A stretch of 64,000 nt of DNA from Odontocerum albicorne (GCA_949825065.1 OX463859.1:26181847-26245846); one strand, 5' to 3'; positions 42,230-53,235 are shown, numbered from the stretch's first letter. Numbers and translations: made by a program. The notes: generated from the sequence alone by a model not told the origin.

Positions 42230-42475
42230 AAGTGATGCGAACGAATCGATTTCGGATTTTATTTCTTTGCACATATTTAGATATCTTAATGGGATGTCTT
42301 CATTGTGAGAATTATTCCTTAGGATAGGTCGATTTTGTACTTTGAGGTCAATTTCTTCTTCACCTCATCAATTGGTTGTTCCAAATCGATCCAATATACC
42401 ATAATGGGGTGTAACGATAGAGCTTTTGCCATTGCTCATCCTGTAGCGTGGACTAGTCTACTTCTAAGCGTTCGA
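42230..42475 (-). repeat. Dispersed repeat F, copy 2
   Basis: The reverse complement has CTACAGGATGAGCAATGGCA, TTGGATCGATTTGGAACAAC and GAAGAAATTGACCTCAAAGT. One frame gives GEEEIDLKVQNRPILRN. It is the fullest version of the sequence whose short form is repeated in the 53.3-54.5-kb minisatellite. Confidence 0.55.
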
Positions 42476-42649
42476 GATGGGATGCGTGTGCAGCTTTAAT
42501 AAATATTTAAAGACAACAAATTTTTTTTTATAGCTTGTCTTTCCTAAGTAAGCTATCAGCGGTTTACTTGCCAAATATGTTTTTCGGAATATATGCAGAT
42601 GCCTGAAAGTACACATTGAAATGGCCGCAGCCACTGCTTTCCTATCTTT

Positions 42650-42895
42650 ACATCCAAGTTATAAAAAAAATATTTGTGTTGTTACATTTTTATTTTTTGT
42701 TTTGTCATATTAATTTGTTTTGTTATACGTCCTCAGTGAGATACAGGCAAAAGCCTAGTTTACTGGGGACACGGCAAATGAAAGGCAACAAACCCAGATC
42801 CATTAAAATTGTGTGTCCGAATTAAATTATCTGTTATTTTTTCGCAAATTATGTATATGTCTTGTCACGTGTAAAATAAATAAATAAGTTTTTGA
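42650..42895 (+). repeat. Dispersed repeat E, copy in forward sense
   Basis: GTCCTCAGTGAGATACAGGC, CCTAGTTTACTGGGGACACG, CAAATGAAAGGCAACAAACC, TTATGTATATGTCTTGTCAC, ending TAAAATAAATAAATAAG, an (AAAT)n tail. This fixes the direction of the family. Directly after it ATGGGTTTGAATCCCGCG may be a tRNA-like B box. Confidence 0.65.
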
Positions 42896-42989
42896 TCTGT
42901 CAAAAGTAATGGGTTTGAATCCCGCGTAGGAGCGTCCTTGAGTAGTGTTTAGGCGTCCTTGAGAAGTTTTTTTAACAGTGGTATATAAA

Positions 42990-43540
42990 TTGTTTTTTTA
43001 TTATTATTATAAACAACATTAGCGTTGGATGTCTTTTTATTATTATAAACAGCATTAGACTGGGATGTCTTTTTATTATTATTATAAACAGCATTAGAGT
43101 TGGATGTCTTTTTATTATTATTATAAACAGCATTAGAGTTGGTTGTCTTTTTTTTAATTATTATAAACAGCATTAGAGTTGGATGTCTTTTAATTATTAT
43201 TATAAACAGCATTAGAGTTGGATGTCTTTTTATTATTATTATTATAAACAGCATTAGAAATGGATGTCTTTTTATTATTATTATAAACAGCATTAGAGTT
43301 AGATGTCTTTTTATTATTATTATAAACAGCATTAGAGTTGGTTGTCTTTTTTTTAATATTATAAACAGCATTAGAGTTGGTTGTCTTTTTTTTAATTATT
43401 ATAAACAGCATTAGAGTTGGATGTCTTTTTATTATTATTATAAACAGCATTAGAGTTGGATGTCTTTTTATTATTATTATAAACAGCATTAGAGTTGGAT
43501 GTCTTTTTATTATTATTATAAACAGCATTAGAGTTGGATG
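42990..43540 (+). repeat. Minisatellite, 39 bp x 14
   Basis: Fourteen units of AGTTGGATGTCTTTTTATTA + TTATTATAAACAGCATTAG. Lengths are mostly 39 bp, with 33-, 40- and 42-bp variants arising in the TTA run and T run. Because most units are multiples of three, all strands stay open in places and yield long repetitive frames (MLFIIIIKRHPT, NSIRVGCLFIIIII), which I do not regard as genes. Confidence 0.95.
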
Positions 43541-43544
43541 ATAT

Positions 43545-45050
43545 CAAATTACCTCTAAATAATCTTAATACATTAAAATTTATCGAGTTAAAGTTTTGAA
43601 ACCAGTATAAATTGTATTTTAATTATAAAAGATACACACGACTTAGAACTTCAAATGCAATAGTCAATTACGATAACAAGACTCGTCTAAAATAACGATC
43701 AGAAAGAAGTACATATATACTACTTCACATACAAGCACACAAAAGGTCAGAGCTCAGAAGAATATATGCAAAAAAGAGAAAAACATATTTTCACCACAGT
43801 AAATCAGAAACTTTATACATACAGAACGAATTCTTATAATGAGGGTTTTGAAACTAAATTACTAACAAAAGTTGGTAATTTAGTTTAATAGTTACAAATT
43901 CTTGTAAGAAGGTAACTTAAATGTATAAAACATTTTTTTTCTTGTGTTCAGCTTCAATTTACAATCAATGGTAACGAACAATTAACTGGTGGGAAGCTAA
44001 GTGGGAAACTGGAAACACATTTATTGAGGCTATAGACAACTACGAGAATTGAATAATAAGGTTTTCGACACTCAGTAAATCGTGAGAAAGTTTTTCCTAA
44101 TAGGACTTGAAGTTAAACTAAGAAAGAAAATGCTAGCCAGTGGGAAAAGTTTGAATTTGGTAATATTAAATTTCGATAAAAAATTATATTGTTTCTTAAA
44201 GGGATTCTTCATATTTCTACAGTTGTTACTTAAAAATCGGGTTAGAATCTTATCTAGTAGCCGCATTCACTACCTTCCTATCCTTACTCTCAATTTATGT
44301 GTGTATGTAATATTTTGAATCTGTCAATAATAATGGGTTCACATCCTCAGTTAGTTCGCCTTCATGAAGATTTTGCTCTCTAAACGGCGCTTTATACATT
44401 TTTATTTTATTACTATTATTATTGTTTCCCTCCTACCTTAACGGGGAACGTATAAACACCTGCATTTGATTTTTGGCAAAATAAGTTTCGTCCGCAGTCA
44501 GAATTTTATCCTTTGTATATTTTGGTCTTCAGACTAAAGCCTTTTGTTTCCTTGAAATGGGTCATGAATCATAGCGATAACTAAATCCGAGAGACCGTGA
44601 CGGGCTCTTCAACAGGGTTAATTGTAGGGGAAGATATTTCCGTGACGCACTCGTATCCTTGTATGACAAATGTGTTGGCATTTAATATAGTACATATTCC
44701 AGATTGAACTATACAATATGGAAGTAAATAACCTTACAGTGGCTGAGACCAAGTGTTTTAGTCATATTTTATTAAATAAATTTAAAACGAAAATTTTATA
44801 TTCAACAGCATACAGTCGAAGGCTTTTAAAAATGACTCAATCACAAATCAACACATTTAAACACTTTATCAAATCCGAGCTGCAGCCATTAGTGTGATTT
44901 AATTACTCTCAGCAAAAAAATGTCTTCAAAGTTTGGACGTTTATTTATTTTTTTCTCTTTACGCTAGTAATAAATCTAAAGTTATGTGTTTAAGTTTGAG
45001 TGTGTTCGTTTACCATATGTTTATGACAATTTCGAACAAATTTACTGAGT
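43545..45050. other. Unassigned AT-rich stretch
   Basis: Overlapping frames at 44072-44318 on both strands are shadows of each other with no family signal. ATGGGTTCACATCC at 44333 may be a tRNA-like relic. Confidence 0.45.
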
Positions 45051-45089
45051 TTACAATTGTGTAAATTGCTTATTTATTATAATTTAAGT

Positions 45090-45260
45090 ATACAAGTATG
45101 TGTTCTAGAAAATATCTGTCGTCCTTACAGTCGGGTTCGCTCTCCTATTGGTGGAGGAAGCAAGCCATGTGCTAAGCACAAGACCCGGTGCATATGTAAG
45201 GAGTGTAAAGTAGCTCCTTATAAAGGAGAATGTTTCCAGAATGACAAAATTAAACATTAA
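45090..45260 (+). pseudogene. Cysteine-rich short frame, possibly a piggyBac-type C-terminal domain
   Basis: The frame ends with SKPCAKHKTRCICKECKVAP, then YKGECFQNDKIKH and a stop at 45258-45260. The spacing of C..C....C..CF..K.H resembles the cysteine-rich tail of piggyBac transposases, but no upstream DDD region or TTAA-bounded end is visible. It may also be a terminal exon of a small secreted protein; no good start codon or splice site decides. Function unknown. Confidence 0.3.
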
Positions 45261-45509
45261 AGTATTATCAACCGACATACAAAGTTTAATTACAATTTTT
45301 GAATATTTACTTTCATATAGAAATTTTAGTAAACCTTTTAAAAAAAATTTAATTTATCTAATTAAAGTCGGATACTGGGAAATGTCTTGATTTTGATCGG
45401 GTCTGAAAGTTTAAAAATCTGTCAAAAAGGTAAAGAAAACTCAAATCGTACAGTATTTGCAAATACGAATGAAATAAAAGGTTCTAATTACGTAAGTTAT
45501 AAGTACAGT

Positions 45510-46535
45510 TGATATCAAATACAGAGATAGACGTATAATCCAGGCGCTATACAAGAATGAGGCCGCTATACTCAGATGTGACGAGGCCACAAAGGAAGCC
45601 AATATAAGACAAGGGGTAAGGCAGGGATGCTCTCTGTCACCTGTTCTTTTTAACGCCTATATACAGAGCGCGATTGACGACTTGAGAGAGAGAATGAGTC
45701 ACAGAGAAGGTGTAAAGATACACGGGCAAAAGGTGGATATGATAAGGTTCGCTGACGATATTGCTATGGTTGCTGAAAGTGAAGAGGAACTACAAGAGGC
45801 CTTAACAACTATGGAAAGCATTCTTCAAAATAACTACAGTATGAAGATAAATAAAGACAAAACAAAGCTGCTGACTGTAGGCCGAGCGCAACACCAGATG
45901 AGAATAGTGATGTCGGGTAAACCACTAAAGAACACCAAGGAGTTTGTCTACCTCGGGAGCAAAATAACATGGTACGGTCGGTCCAAGAGCGAGGTCGACA
46001 GCCGTATACATCAGGCTAGACTTGCATTTAATAAAAGGTCGAAAATAATAGAATCAAATAATATAGACCTAAAACTGAGAATACTCCTCATCAAGACCTA
46101 TGTATGGAGTATCTTGATGTACGGCTGCGAGACATGGTGCCTATCCGAAAGAGATAGACGAAGACTAGAGGCTTTTGAGATGTGGTCCTATAGAAGACTT
46201 TTAGGAATTTCCTGGAGAGACCGCATCACGAATGAAGAGGTTCTCCAACGAATCGAAGGAGGAAGGCACCTGCTCAGGATCCTGTCCGAAAGGCGTGCAA
46301 GATGGATCGGTCATATAATAAGACAAGAGGGCCTCTTGCATGCCATAATGGAGGGTATGACCGAGGGGACAAACTCTAGGGGACGCCCACGCCGAGAGTA
46401 CCTGGAGGACCTGTTGGTGGACGTGCGCTGCTCAACATATACAGATTTAAAAAGAGCCGCACAGGACAGGGGGGAATGGAGGAGAAGAGTTGAAATTGCT
46501 GCAAACCAGTCTTAGGACTGCAACCACGGAGAGAG
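45510..46535 (+). pseudogene. LINE beta, young 5'-truncated copy 2, including the RT catalytic box
   Basis: A 1,026-bp insertion with a 9-bp target duplication AAGTACAGT (45501-45509 and 46536-46544). One open frame runs from the truncation to TAG at 46513-46515: IRQGVRQGCSLSPVLFNAYI (RT motif), IRFADDIAMV (catalytic box with both aspartates), KINKDKTKLLTVG, EFVYLGSKITWYG, then the carboxy end shared with the 33-kb copy. The endonuclease and N-terminal RT are missing, so this copy is dead on arrival, but the frame has no lesion. The 3' end CTGCAACCACGGA + GAGAGA is short. Minus-strand frames here are shadows. Confidence 0.92.
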
Positions 46536-46562
46536 AAGTACAGTACCTGGCGGTAAGTAATA

Positions 46563-46870
46563 CAGTACCCGGCGGTAAGTAATACACATCTAAAAAGGAG
46601 ACTGTCGGCCATAATCGGCTTTGTAGAGCGTCGTCTCTGTCATTCATATACGTGTTCCGTTTTTTCTATTAAAATTTTCTAAATAAAAGAATTATAAAAA
46701 AGTATATTCTAAAAAGGCAATTTTTTTATTTAATTACAAAAAGTTTAACAGCTCTTTCTAGATAACAGAGTGTTAGCGCATCGTGCGACAAAGACGATGC
46801 TCTACAAAGCCGATTATGGCCGACAGTATCTTTTATAAGGCCGATGTGTAATACTTATCGCCGGGTACTG
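46563..46870. mobile_element. MITE G with about 75-bp inverted repeats
   Basis: The left repeat CAGTACCCGGCGGTAAGTAA, ACTGTCGGCCATAATCGGCT, TTGTAGAGCGTCGTC is mirrored at 46785-46870. A partial extra copy of the first 22 bp sits immediately to the left (46541-46562). A half copy is at 23066. Non-coding; superfamily not recognised. Confidence 0.8.
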
Positions 46871-46874
46871 TTGT

Positions 46875-47445
46875 ATGTTAAATTTAGTATCTATCTTCTT
46901 TAAGAATAAGATTTGTAAGTAAATTGAAAAAATAAAATTTTCTGAGGCATGAAAAAATACATCCACAACAATAGATTAAACATTTGAATATGTAAGTACG
47001 TTATGAATTTCTCATATGGATTTTTAAAAATTTCAAAATGGTTTTTTCATTACAATGTTATTATTTAATTAATTTTCATTCCTCCCTCCTCTATCCCGAA
47101 TACTGGCCGCAGGGTATGTTGGTATCACGGGACTGCGCAGTGCGCCGGGGTCGCAGTGTCGAATTGATGGAGAGGCGAGGAAATCTGTGGTACTCCGTAT
47201 AAATTGAAATCTAAGCGAGTGAAACGATTGCGTCGTGCAGGTCCCGCTTTATTGTTTCTTGCACAGATTTTAATTTTGGTAGTATTGTGAATGAAAATAT
47301 AAAAATATATATTGATATCTTCCATACCTTGAGAGATAAGCTAAGAATTTTGTTCCTTTATAAAGGTTTTCGACAAAACTCAGTCACGTTAAAGTTAAAC
47401 TAGAGTATATATTTTTTAATTTATTACTAATTTAATTTAATAAGA
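46875..47445. other. Unassigned stretch with a GC-rich patch
   Basis: 47095-47260 is notably GC-rich (GACTGCGCAGTGCGCCGGGG), with a chance frame on the minus strand. It could be the 5' end of an unknown retroelement. Confidence 0.35.
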
Positions 47446-47449
47446 GCGA

Positions 47450-47712
47450 TAGCTGAGATAGTACATGCACATAAGACGGAGACCACCAGACCATACGGTA
47501 AATCAGGCAATGTCTGTGGATCTACCTCGACAGCCGTCCAGAGGAAGACCAAAGAACTCCTGGATGACTCAATGCTCCAAAATCCTGCAGAGAAACGGCT
47601 TAGATGAAAGTGACACCCAGAACCGATGAATATACAGCCTGAGAACGAGAAGAGCCGACCCCAACAGCCTACCTAGGCAATGAGTTGGGACAGTGCCAGG
47701 AAGAAGATTTGT
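47450..47712 (+). pseudogene. LINE 3' terminal fragment
   Basis: RPSRGRPKNSWMTQCSKILQ corresponds to the R-GRPK-RW-D carboxy end of insect LINEs. Then RRADPNSLPRQ and a GGAAGAAGA tail. Stops present. Confidence 0.6.
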
Positions 47713-47944
47713 TACTAATTTAAGATTTTTGTCTTATAATACTCGTATATTTAAGTTTTTCTTATGCTTTGCATTTTATTTAATTAATTTGGGAGAAGGC
47801 AAATTAAACAATCTACACGCAAATAGCTTTTGATTCCTCCGCATCAATACATCTCGTAATACATGTTGTTTTGATTTTCATACATCCACTGTTGCAAATT
47901 CTTTGAAGACATTTGTAATTAATTGTTTTAAGAACTTAAATTTT

Positions 47945-48072
47945 TGGGACCCAGATTTCCACCTGGTTCTCACTTAAGGCCTTTTTAACTTTCTTTTTAT
48001 TTGGTTGGAAGATATTGTCAAATGGTAATAAGCACACCAGATTGAGTTGTTTACAATGAAAGGGGAGTACGA
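47945..48072 (+). mobile_element. SINE-A 3' part
   Basis: GGGACCCAGATTTCCACCTG, GGTTCTCACTTAAGGCC, ATTTGGTTGGAAGATATTGTC and AATAAGCACACCAGATTGAG. No head. Confidence 0.7.
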
Positions 48073-48074
48073 TT

Positions 48075-48465
48075 TACATAACTGGTCCGATTCCTGAGAA
48101 AGGGCGTATTATCCTGTAAGAAAACTACACACATACACCATACTGTGTTATATGTAAAGCTGAATACGCTACTAGCATATGTCGGAAAATCTACGAAGGC
48201 TTCTTTGCAGTTCGTCTTTCCTGGGTAATTTTTCTGCAGTTTTCTTATACATTATGTTTTTCCTAATCGAATGGCCACATCCATCATTTTCAGACACTGA
48301 AAATCTTTTTTTTGAATTTCGATAAAGATCGCTCTTGAACGTCTGCTCGTTTAATCCTTCCCTTACGGTGATAAAAATGAAACGCGTGTTCCGGTGTTGG
48401 GTAGTGTGTACGCGATCAAAAATTAGCGATTTTAAATCGGAAAAATAAGAACATTCATAGATAAT
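48075..48465. other. Unassigned stretch
   Basis: No recognised content. Confidence 0.45.
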
Positions 48466-48469
48466 CCCC

Positions 48470-48985
48470 TTAATTAATTATAATTGAAGTTAAAAATTAT
48501 AATAATTGAGATTTATTTGCTGAAAACATTAAAAAATCATCTGGCAACGCTCACGGAACGGGCGTACGTCTAACCTATTTGCAAGCTTAGAAGCCACTAG
48601 TGGCGCGGAACGTCAGTCGCATACCCCGGCGCTTACGCTATGCTTGCGACGTTGAGACAATTCAGCTCCTCGCAATTCAGTGACGTGTGCAAAAGTGAGA
48701 TGCGAATATAGTGTCGCGCTTCCCGTATACTTTTCACCTTTCGTCAAGACCCAAGATCGAGGCACTCACAGCGTTTAAATGACAATTTGTTTCCGATATT
48801 CAGAAAATACTTACGATGTAGTCGATAAATTCTGATTATTATTAATATTATTTTTTAAATCAATGCGTAAATATATTATGGAGGAATACCTAAAATCTTA
48901 ACCTTGTATTTATTATATTTATAGAGATATTGATGGTTATTAGAAGCAACATGTAGAAGATACCCAACACAGGGAAGGAAAGGTT
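48470..48985. mobile_element. Dispersed repeat H, copy 2, inverted
   Basis: The inverse of the 27095 copy: AAAATTATAATAATTGAGAT, CACGGAACGGGCG, a GC-rich middle (CCCCGGCGCTTACGCTATGC), ATCAATGCGTAAATATATTA and TTTATAGAGATATTGATG in order. Confidence 0.55.
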
Positions 48986-48989
48986 AAAG

Positions 48990-49380
48990 GCGCAATATTA
49001 ATTGCTATTCTATTATAATAATTATTAAGGTTATTAAATTATTCCATTTTTTTTCCAAAACTTAATACAAAAAGTCACGCCATGAACCACTATGGATTTT
49101 ATCTTTATGGGCACGATATAGAAATTCTTGATTTGATTAAAACCATCCCAGCATGTCGATAAGAGCGGCGACGAGATGGATCTCCCTAAAATAAATTATT
49201 CTTTTAGAGATTTCGTTATTAAATTTTGAGATTAAAAAACTATAAATAACAGAGATATGGCGAACACACAGAAATATAATTTCATTACGACATTGTATTC
49301 GAAAATATTAATCAAAATTATTCTGCTAATCCCCTGATTGTTTTCTTATAAATGTTACATAAAGATAATACTTGTATTTT
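48990..49380. other. Unassigned AT-rich stretch
   Basis: No recognised content. Confidence 0.45.
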
Positions 49381-49382
49381 AT

Positions 49383-49590
49383 TATCCTTTCGTCGGATAC
49401 AGTACAACCTGGCGGGCTAATTTTTATATGACAATGTCTTCCAGCCAATCGGAAATATATTAAAAAGACCTTAAGCGAAAACCAGACAAGAATCCTTTTA
49501 AAAAAAAATATGGTTTTCAGCGGGATTTGAACCCGCAACTTCCAGATTGGGAGACAAGCGTCTTACCAACAAGGCAACGGAATATTTTTA
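49383..49590 (-). mobile_element. SINE-A copy, minus strand
   Basis: The reverse complement reads TTCCGTTGCCTTGTTGGTAA, GCGGGTTCAAATCCCGC, TGGTTTTCGCTTAAGG, GATTGGCTGGAAGACATTGTC and GCCCGCCAGGTTGTACTG. Head, body and tail are all present. Confidence 0.85.
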
Positions 49591-49884
49591 AGTTATGTCG
49601 TGTAAGAATATATTCCATTAATCAAAAAAAAAATTTAAAAATCACATGTATTTTTATAATTTTTTTTTATATTAAGTTTCTGGGTGAAATATAAGAATGT
49701 CCATTTTATAAGAAACAAATATTTAAAATACGTACATTTTGAACAATTTTTGTATAACTGTTTATTTATTTTCGTTTTTATGTCCAGGAGGGCAAAAAAA
49801 AGATGTGAGGGTTTACTTTAAAGCTAACATTTTTTATGTAACTGCTATTTACTGTCATTTTTATACAGATATTAAAAAAATAAT

Positions 49885-50035
49885 AATAGATATTACCGAA
49901 CTCATAGGTATTCTTATGCCCTCGATCACGACTGCCTGTGTCGTTCTAGGGGAGTAGAACACCACGGGGTTCAAACCGACGACATTCCGCACGGAAGTTC
50001 AATGCGTTACCTCGACCTCAACTCTTACGGCGTTA
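49885..50035 (-). mobile_element. SINE-B copy, minus strand
   Basis: The reverse complement has GAGGTAACGCATTGAACTTC, GTCGTCGGTTTGAACCCCG and GAATACCTATGAGTTCGGTA, the SINE-B head and body. The end of the 49739 frame runs into it by chance. Confidence 0.75.
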
Positions 50036-50082
50036 CCTCAACAAGATTTTTCTATCTTCTCCACCATCTCTCCCTTTTAATA

Positions 50083-50886
50083 GGTTAGTCAAAACGTTTT
50101 AAAAGCGACATCTATGGAGCAGTAGAAAAACCAAAATTTCTACGCCATTTTAATATTTCATCTTTCATAAGAACGTACTCGAAATTTCATTTCGATCTGT
50201 TAATTCATTCTTTGTTTACAAGCCATTTGAAGTTGACGTGTCAGTGTATTTTTTAACAATGGAAAAATCCGAATATCGTGCAGTGATTAAATTCTTTGTT
50301 TTGGAAGGTTTATCGGCTACTGAGATCCATGCAAAGATGGTGAAAGTATTAGAGGAGTCTTGTCCTTCATTTTCAACCGTTCACCGATGGGTTTTGGAGT
50401 TTATGCGTGGCCGTACAAGCGTTGAAGACGATCCACGCTCAGGACGTCCAAAAAGTGCATCAACACCAGAAATCATAGCGAAAATACAGGATATGGTTTT
50501 GGAAGATCATCGATCGACTGTGGATGTGATAGCGGACACCATCGGCATCTCACATGGAACAACATGGCATATTTTGGCTGAAGTTTTGGGTTTCAAAAAA
50601 CTGTGTGCACAATGGGTGCCGCATTTGATAACAATGCAACAAAAACACGTTCGAATGCGACTTTCTGAGCAACATTTGGAGCAATTTCGAAAGAATAAAA
50701 AGGATTTTCTGCGTCGATTCATCACTATGGATGAGACTTGGGTCTACCACTGAGAATAAGAAGGAGAATGGAAGATCGTTGGACCAAGTGTATTGATCTT
50801 ATGGGAGACTATACTGAGCAATAAAAGTGATTTCCACCCAAAAAAAATGTATTTTCATTTCCGCTTTCAAAACTTTTTGACTAACC
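50083..50886 (+). mobile_element. Internally deleted mariner element
   Basis: Inverted repeats of about 25 bp: GGTTAGTCAAAACGTTTTAA (50083) and, inverted, GGTTAGTCAAAAAGTTTTGA (to 50886). Both are flanked by TA (50081-50082 and 50887-50888). The 804-bp length against the usual 1.3 kb shows an internal loss of about 450 bp. Confidence 0.92.
50259..50822 (+). pseudogene. mariner transposase, internally deleted
   Basis: ATG at 50259. The N-terminal helix-turn-helix half is intact: KSEYRAVIKFFVLEGLSATE, TVHRWVLEFMRGRTSVEDDP, RSGRPKSASTPEI, then DFLRRFITMDETWVYH, which contains the first catalytic aspartate. It then meets a stop at 50751-50753. In another frame RMEDRWTKCIDLMGDYTEQ and a stop follow, which is the true mariner carboxy end. 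The second and third catalytic aspartates were lost in the deletion. The retained half could in principle still bind element ends. Minus frames are shadows. Confidence 0.92.
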
Positions 50887-50889
50887 TAG

Positions 50890-51420
50890 TTGGATATTTA
50901 TTTTTTTATTTTTACTATGCATATTTCTCATGAATTTTGTAAAGGTGAATAGTTAATTGATCTTTTACTGCCGTGTAACTTCTTTTACTAACTTTTATCT
51001 GGTTATTTAGAAGATATTTCTTTCGGTAAAAAACCCATCAAATTGTTTTACAATAAAGTGTTAATTAAATAAATTTTCATTGCTCACCCATATATTACAT
51101 ACGAGTAGCTTTTCCTTTCCCACTTTTTATTCACCATGGCTTTGGATTTCAAAATATAAGTATCAAAACTGTAAAACAACTTGATTTAGGTCTTAACTTT
51201 AATACCATGAATCATGAAGACACGAATAAATTCTAGGTATAAAACGAATAAAATCAAAGTTTACTTTTATAATGTGATCGCTGTGGCAAGAACCCAAATA
51301 ATACGTAAGTTCGGATATAAATCTACCCCCAAGGGCAAATCAAACTCATCCTGAAAGTTTAAAATTTGCAAACAACTTCTGATATTGGATAACATGAAGC
51401 GGGGGCACAGATTAGGAATG
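50890..51420. other. Unassigned stretch
   Basis: Nothing assigned with confidence. Confidence 0.4.
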
Positions 51421-51424
51421 GTTT

Positions 51425-52542
51425 AGAGCATCGTTTCTCAAACCGTGGGCTGCGAAAAAATATCAGAGGTCGCGGACATAAAAATAATTTACGTGTACAA
51501 AAGGAAATATAAAAATTTCTAAGAAAACCGAACAAACTTAATTTATTGAATCTTAGAAAATACGTTTATTTCACTTTGTGGTGTCATTTTTATACATTTT
51601 AAATAAAATAAATGAAACGCTTATTTTTTATGTTTTATTCACCACTCATTTATGGGGTTTCAAAGACCCCTGTCTTCCTCGTCAGGTGAAGACGAACTTA
51701 ATTATGACTAAAATATATTTTTTAATTGTAATATGTCCTGGAGAGGGGGAGGAGAGAAGTGTATAATAAGGGGAGGGGTCACCTACACACTCCCTTCCCC
51801 TTATTAGCCACTTATTGTCGCCTCAAAAGGATGGCTTTGGCACGGAAAACAGAATATTTTTTGTTTATATCAATCGAGGTCTGCAGACTCTGCATACGAG
51901 CTGGATAACTAAGAAGTTGTCGAGATTGAAAAAAACGTTAAATTAAGTCTCAATATTATAAACAACCAAGTTTATTTCAATAATAGACCTCTGTTACATT
52001 TGTTTCCCGTTTAAAAGCCACTCTTTTGGCGCCTAACTACTCTTTGCTTCTTGTTAGCCACTACTCCCATCTCCCTTTTTTAGACATATTACAAATAGAA
52101 TAAATATATTTTATAGATTATTTAGTTCATTTTCACCTGATGAGGAAGATGGAGATTTTTTAAACCGGCAGTGTATTAAAATAAAAGTGGTGAATACAAA
52201 ATAAAAAAAATATATTCATTTATTTAATTAAAAAAAATATGAATACATTTAATCCCAGTTAAATTCAAGTCATTGTTAACTCGTATTTTAACCTCTGTAT
52301 ATTTATTATTTTATATAACTAGCGATAGTGTATAGTCTGTAGATATCCTATTAGTGACGTAAAACAGTAGATATATTTACCTGATAAGGTTTATCGCCTT
52401 TGTGCTATTACGTAATTTGTACGGCCACGTCAATTGCATCAACATATTAACTTTTGCAGGCGGTTCGGAATTTTATTATATTTTTTAAATCTCCTGGGGG
52501 TTTGCAAGGCTAAAAAGATTGAGAAACCTTTGTTTGATTCGG
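51425..52542. mobile_element. Non-autonomous hAT element holding PLE-2-type ends
   Basis: The left end CATCGTTTCTCAAACCGTGG and right end (inverted) CAAAGGTTTCTCAATCTTTT are hAT-like termini of the CAGCGTTTCTCAA type, and both are followed inward by G-rich sequence. The 8-bp duplication is not clear. The middle (about 51560-52235) is foreign. Confidence 0.6.
51560..52235. mobile_element. PLE-2-type terminal sequences as an inverted pair
   Basis: 51640-51745 (GGTTTCAAAGACCCCTGTC, CTTCCTCGTCAGGTGAAGAC, TAAAATATATTTTTTAATTG) is mirrored by 52080-52200 (TTTTCACCTGATGAGGAAGA, TGGAGATTTTTTAAACCGGC, AAAAGTGGTGAATAC). Between them a separate hairpin AATAAGGGGAGGG / CCTTCCCCTTATT lies at 51767-51810. 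The plus strand of the right arm carries CTGATGAGG...AAACCGG, and the left arm the same on the minus strand. Confidence 0.55.
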
Positions 52543-52754
52543 ATTATTGACACCCATCAATTTTTATTATTGAACAATTTCAAAAGGATGAAATTTGAAT
52601 ATTTTTGTAAGTGCCTAAGGTCACGTTTTTAAAAATGATGTATTTTATCTTAAACGCCTTATTATTGGTTTTGTCGATCAAAGTTTTGTCAGCAAATATT
52701 TTTTTTTTCATACCCTTGAAATGATAAAAGTGTGGATCTAAGAATAAGACCGCA

Positions 52755-52850
52755 TACATACCATCACGCTATACTTCTTTTGGGGTAGGTAGAAATGAGC
52801 TTATCACGAATTGTTCCCATTGGCCTCACAATATTAGCGAGCCGTTCCCA
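52755..52850 (+). repeat. Dispersed repeat D
   Basis: ATACATACCATCACGCTATA, CTTCTTTTGGGGTAGGTAGA, AATGAGC.. match the D core. A related ATCACGCCATGTTCCTTTTA stands just beyond the MITE at 53245. Confidence 0.45.
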
Positions 52851-52893
52851 AAATTCAGTGACAAATGTTGTATGGTAATTCATTTATACCATA

Positions 52894-53235
52894 AAGTTCC
52901 AAAAGTTTCCGGTCTGAACAAGTAAACGCGTGTTTTGACTAATATCACGCATGCCATGTCTACTGCATGGCCAAGCAATGTTAAAGTATAAATTTGATAT
53001 ATATTGTGTCTCAACTTAAGTTGATAAAGATCGTTTCACTATATTCTGAAATGTTAAAAACTTAATACCACGCGCTTATCAAGTTTCTTTAAAAAAATGA
53101 ACACGAGTAGACTCATGTAGACATACTTCCGAGGGTAGAAGTAATAAATTTTGGCTGTAACATTATCTGATCATGCAATGAATGTGGCATCTGTCGATAC
53201 ACAATGACTTCACAAGGCCGGAAACTTTTGAACCA
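52894..53235. mobile_element. Tc1/mariner-type MITE
   Basis: AAGTTCCAAAAGTTTCCGG (from 52894) is mirrored by CCGGAAACTTTTGAACCA (to about 53234), with TA at each outer side. About 340 bp, no frame. Confidence 0.65.

Noticed and set aside
42949..43528. Genes coding 112-140-residue repetitive proteins on both strands
   Set aside because: They are the translation of a 39-bp minisatellite whose unit length is a multiple of three; both strands are open for the same reason.
46376..46647. Minus-strand frames at the end of LINE beta
   Set aside because: Shadows of the LINE frame running into MITE G.
47125..47325. Host exon in the GC-rich patch
   Set aside because: No splice-site pair and no recognisable peptide; more likely part of an unknown repeat.
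50507..50750. Minus-strand genes across the mariner
   Set aside because: Shadows of the mariner transposase frame on the plus strand.
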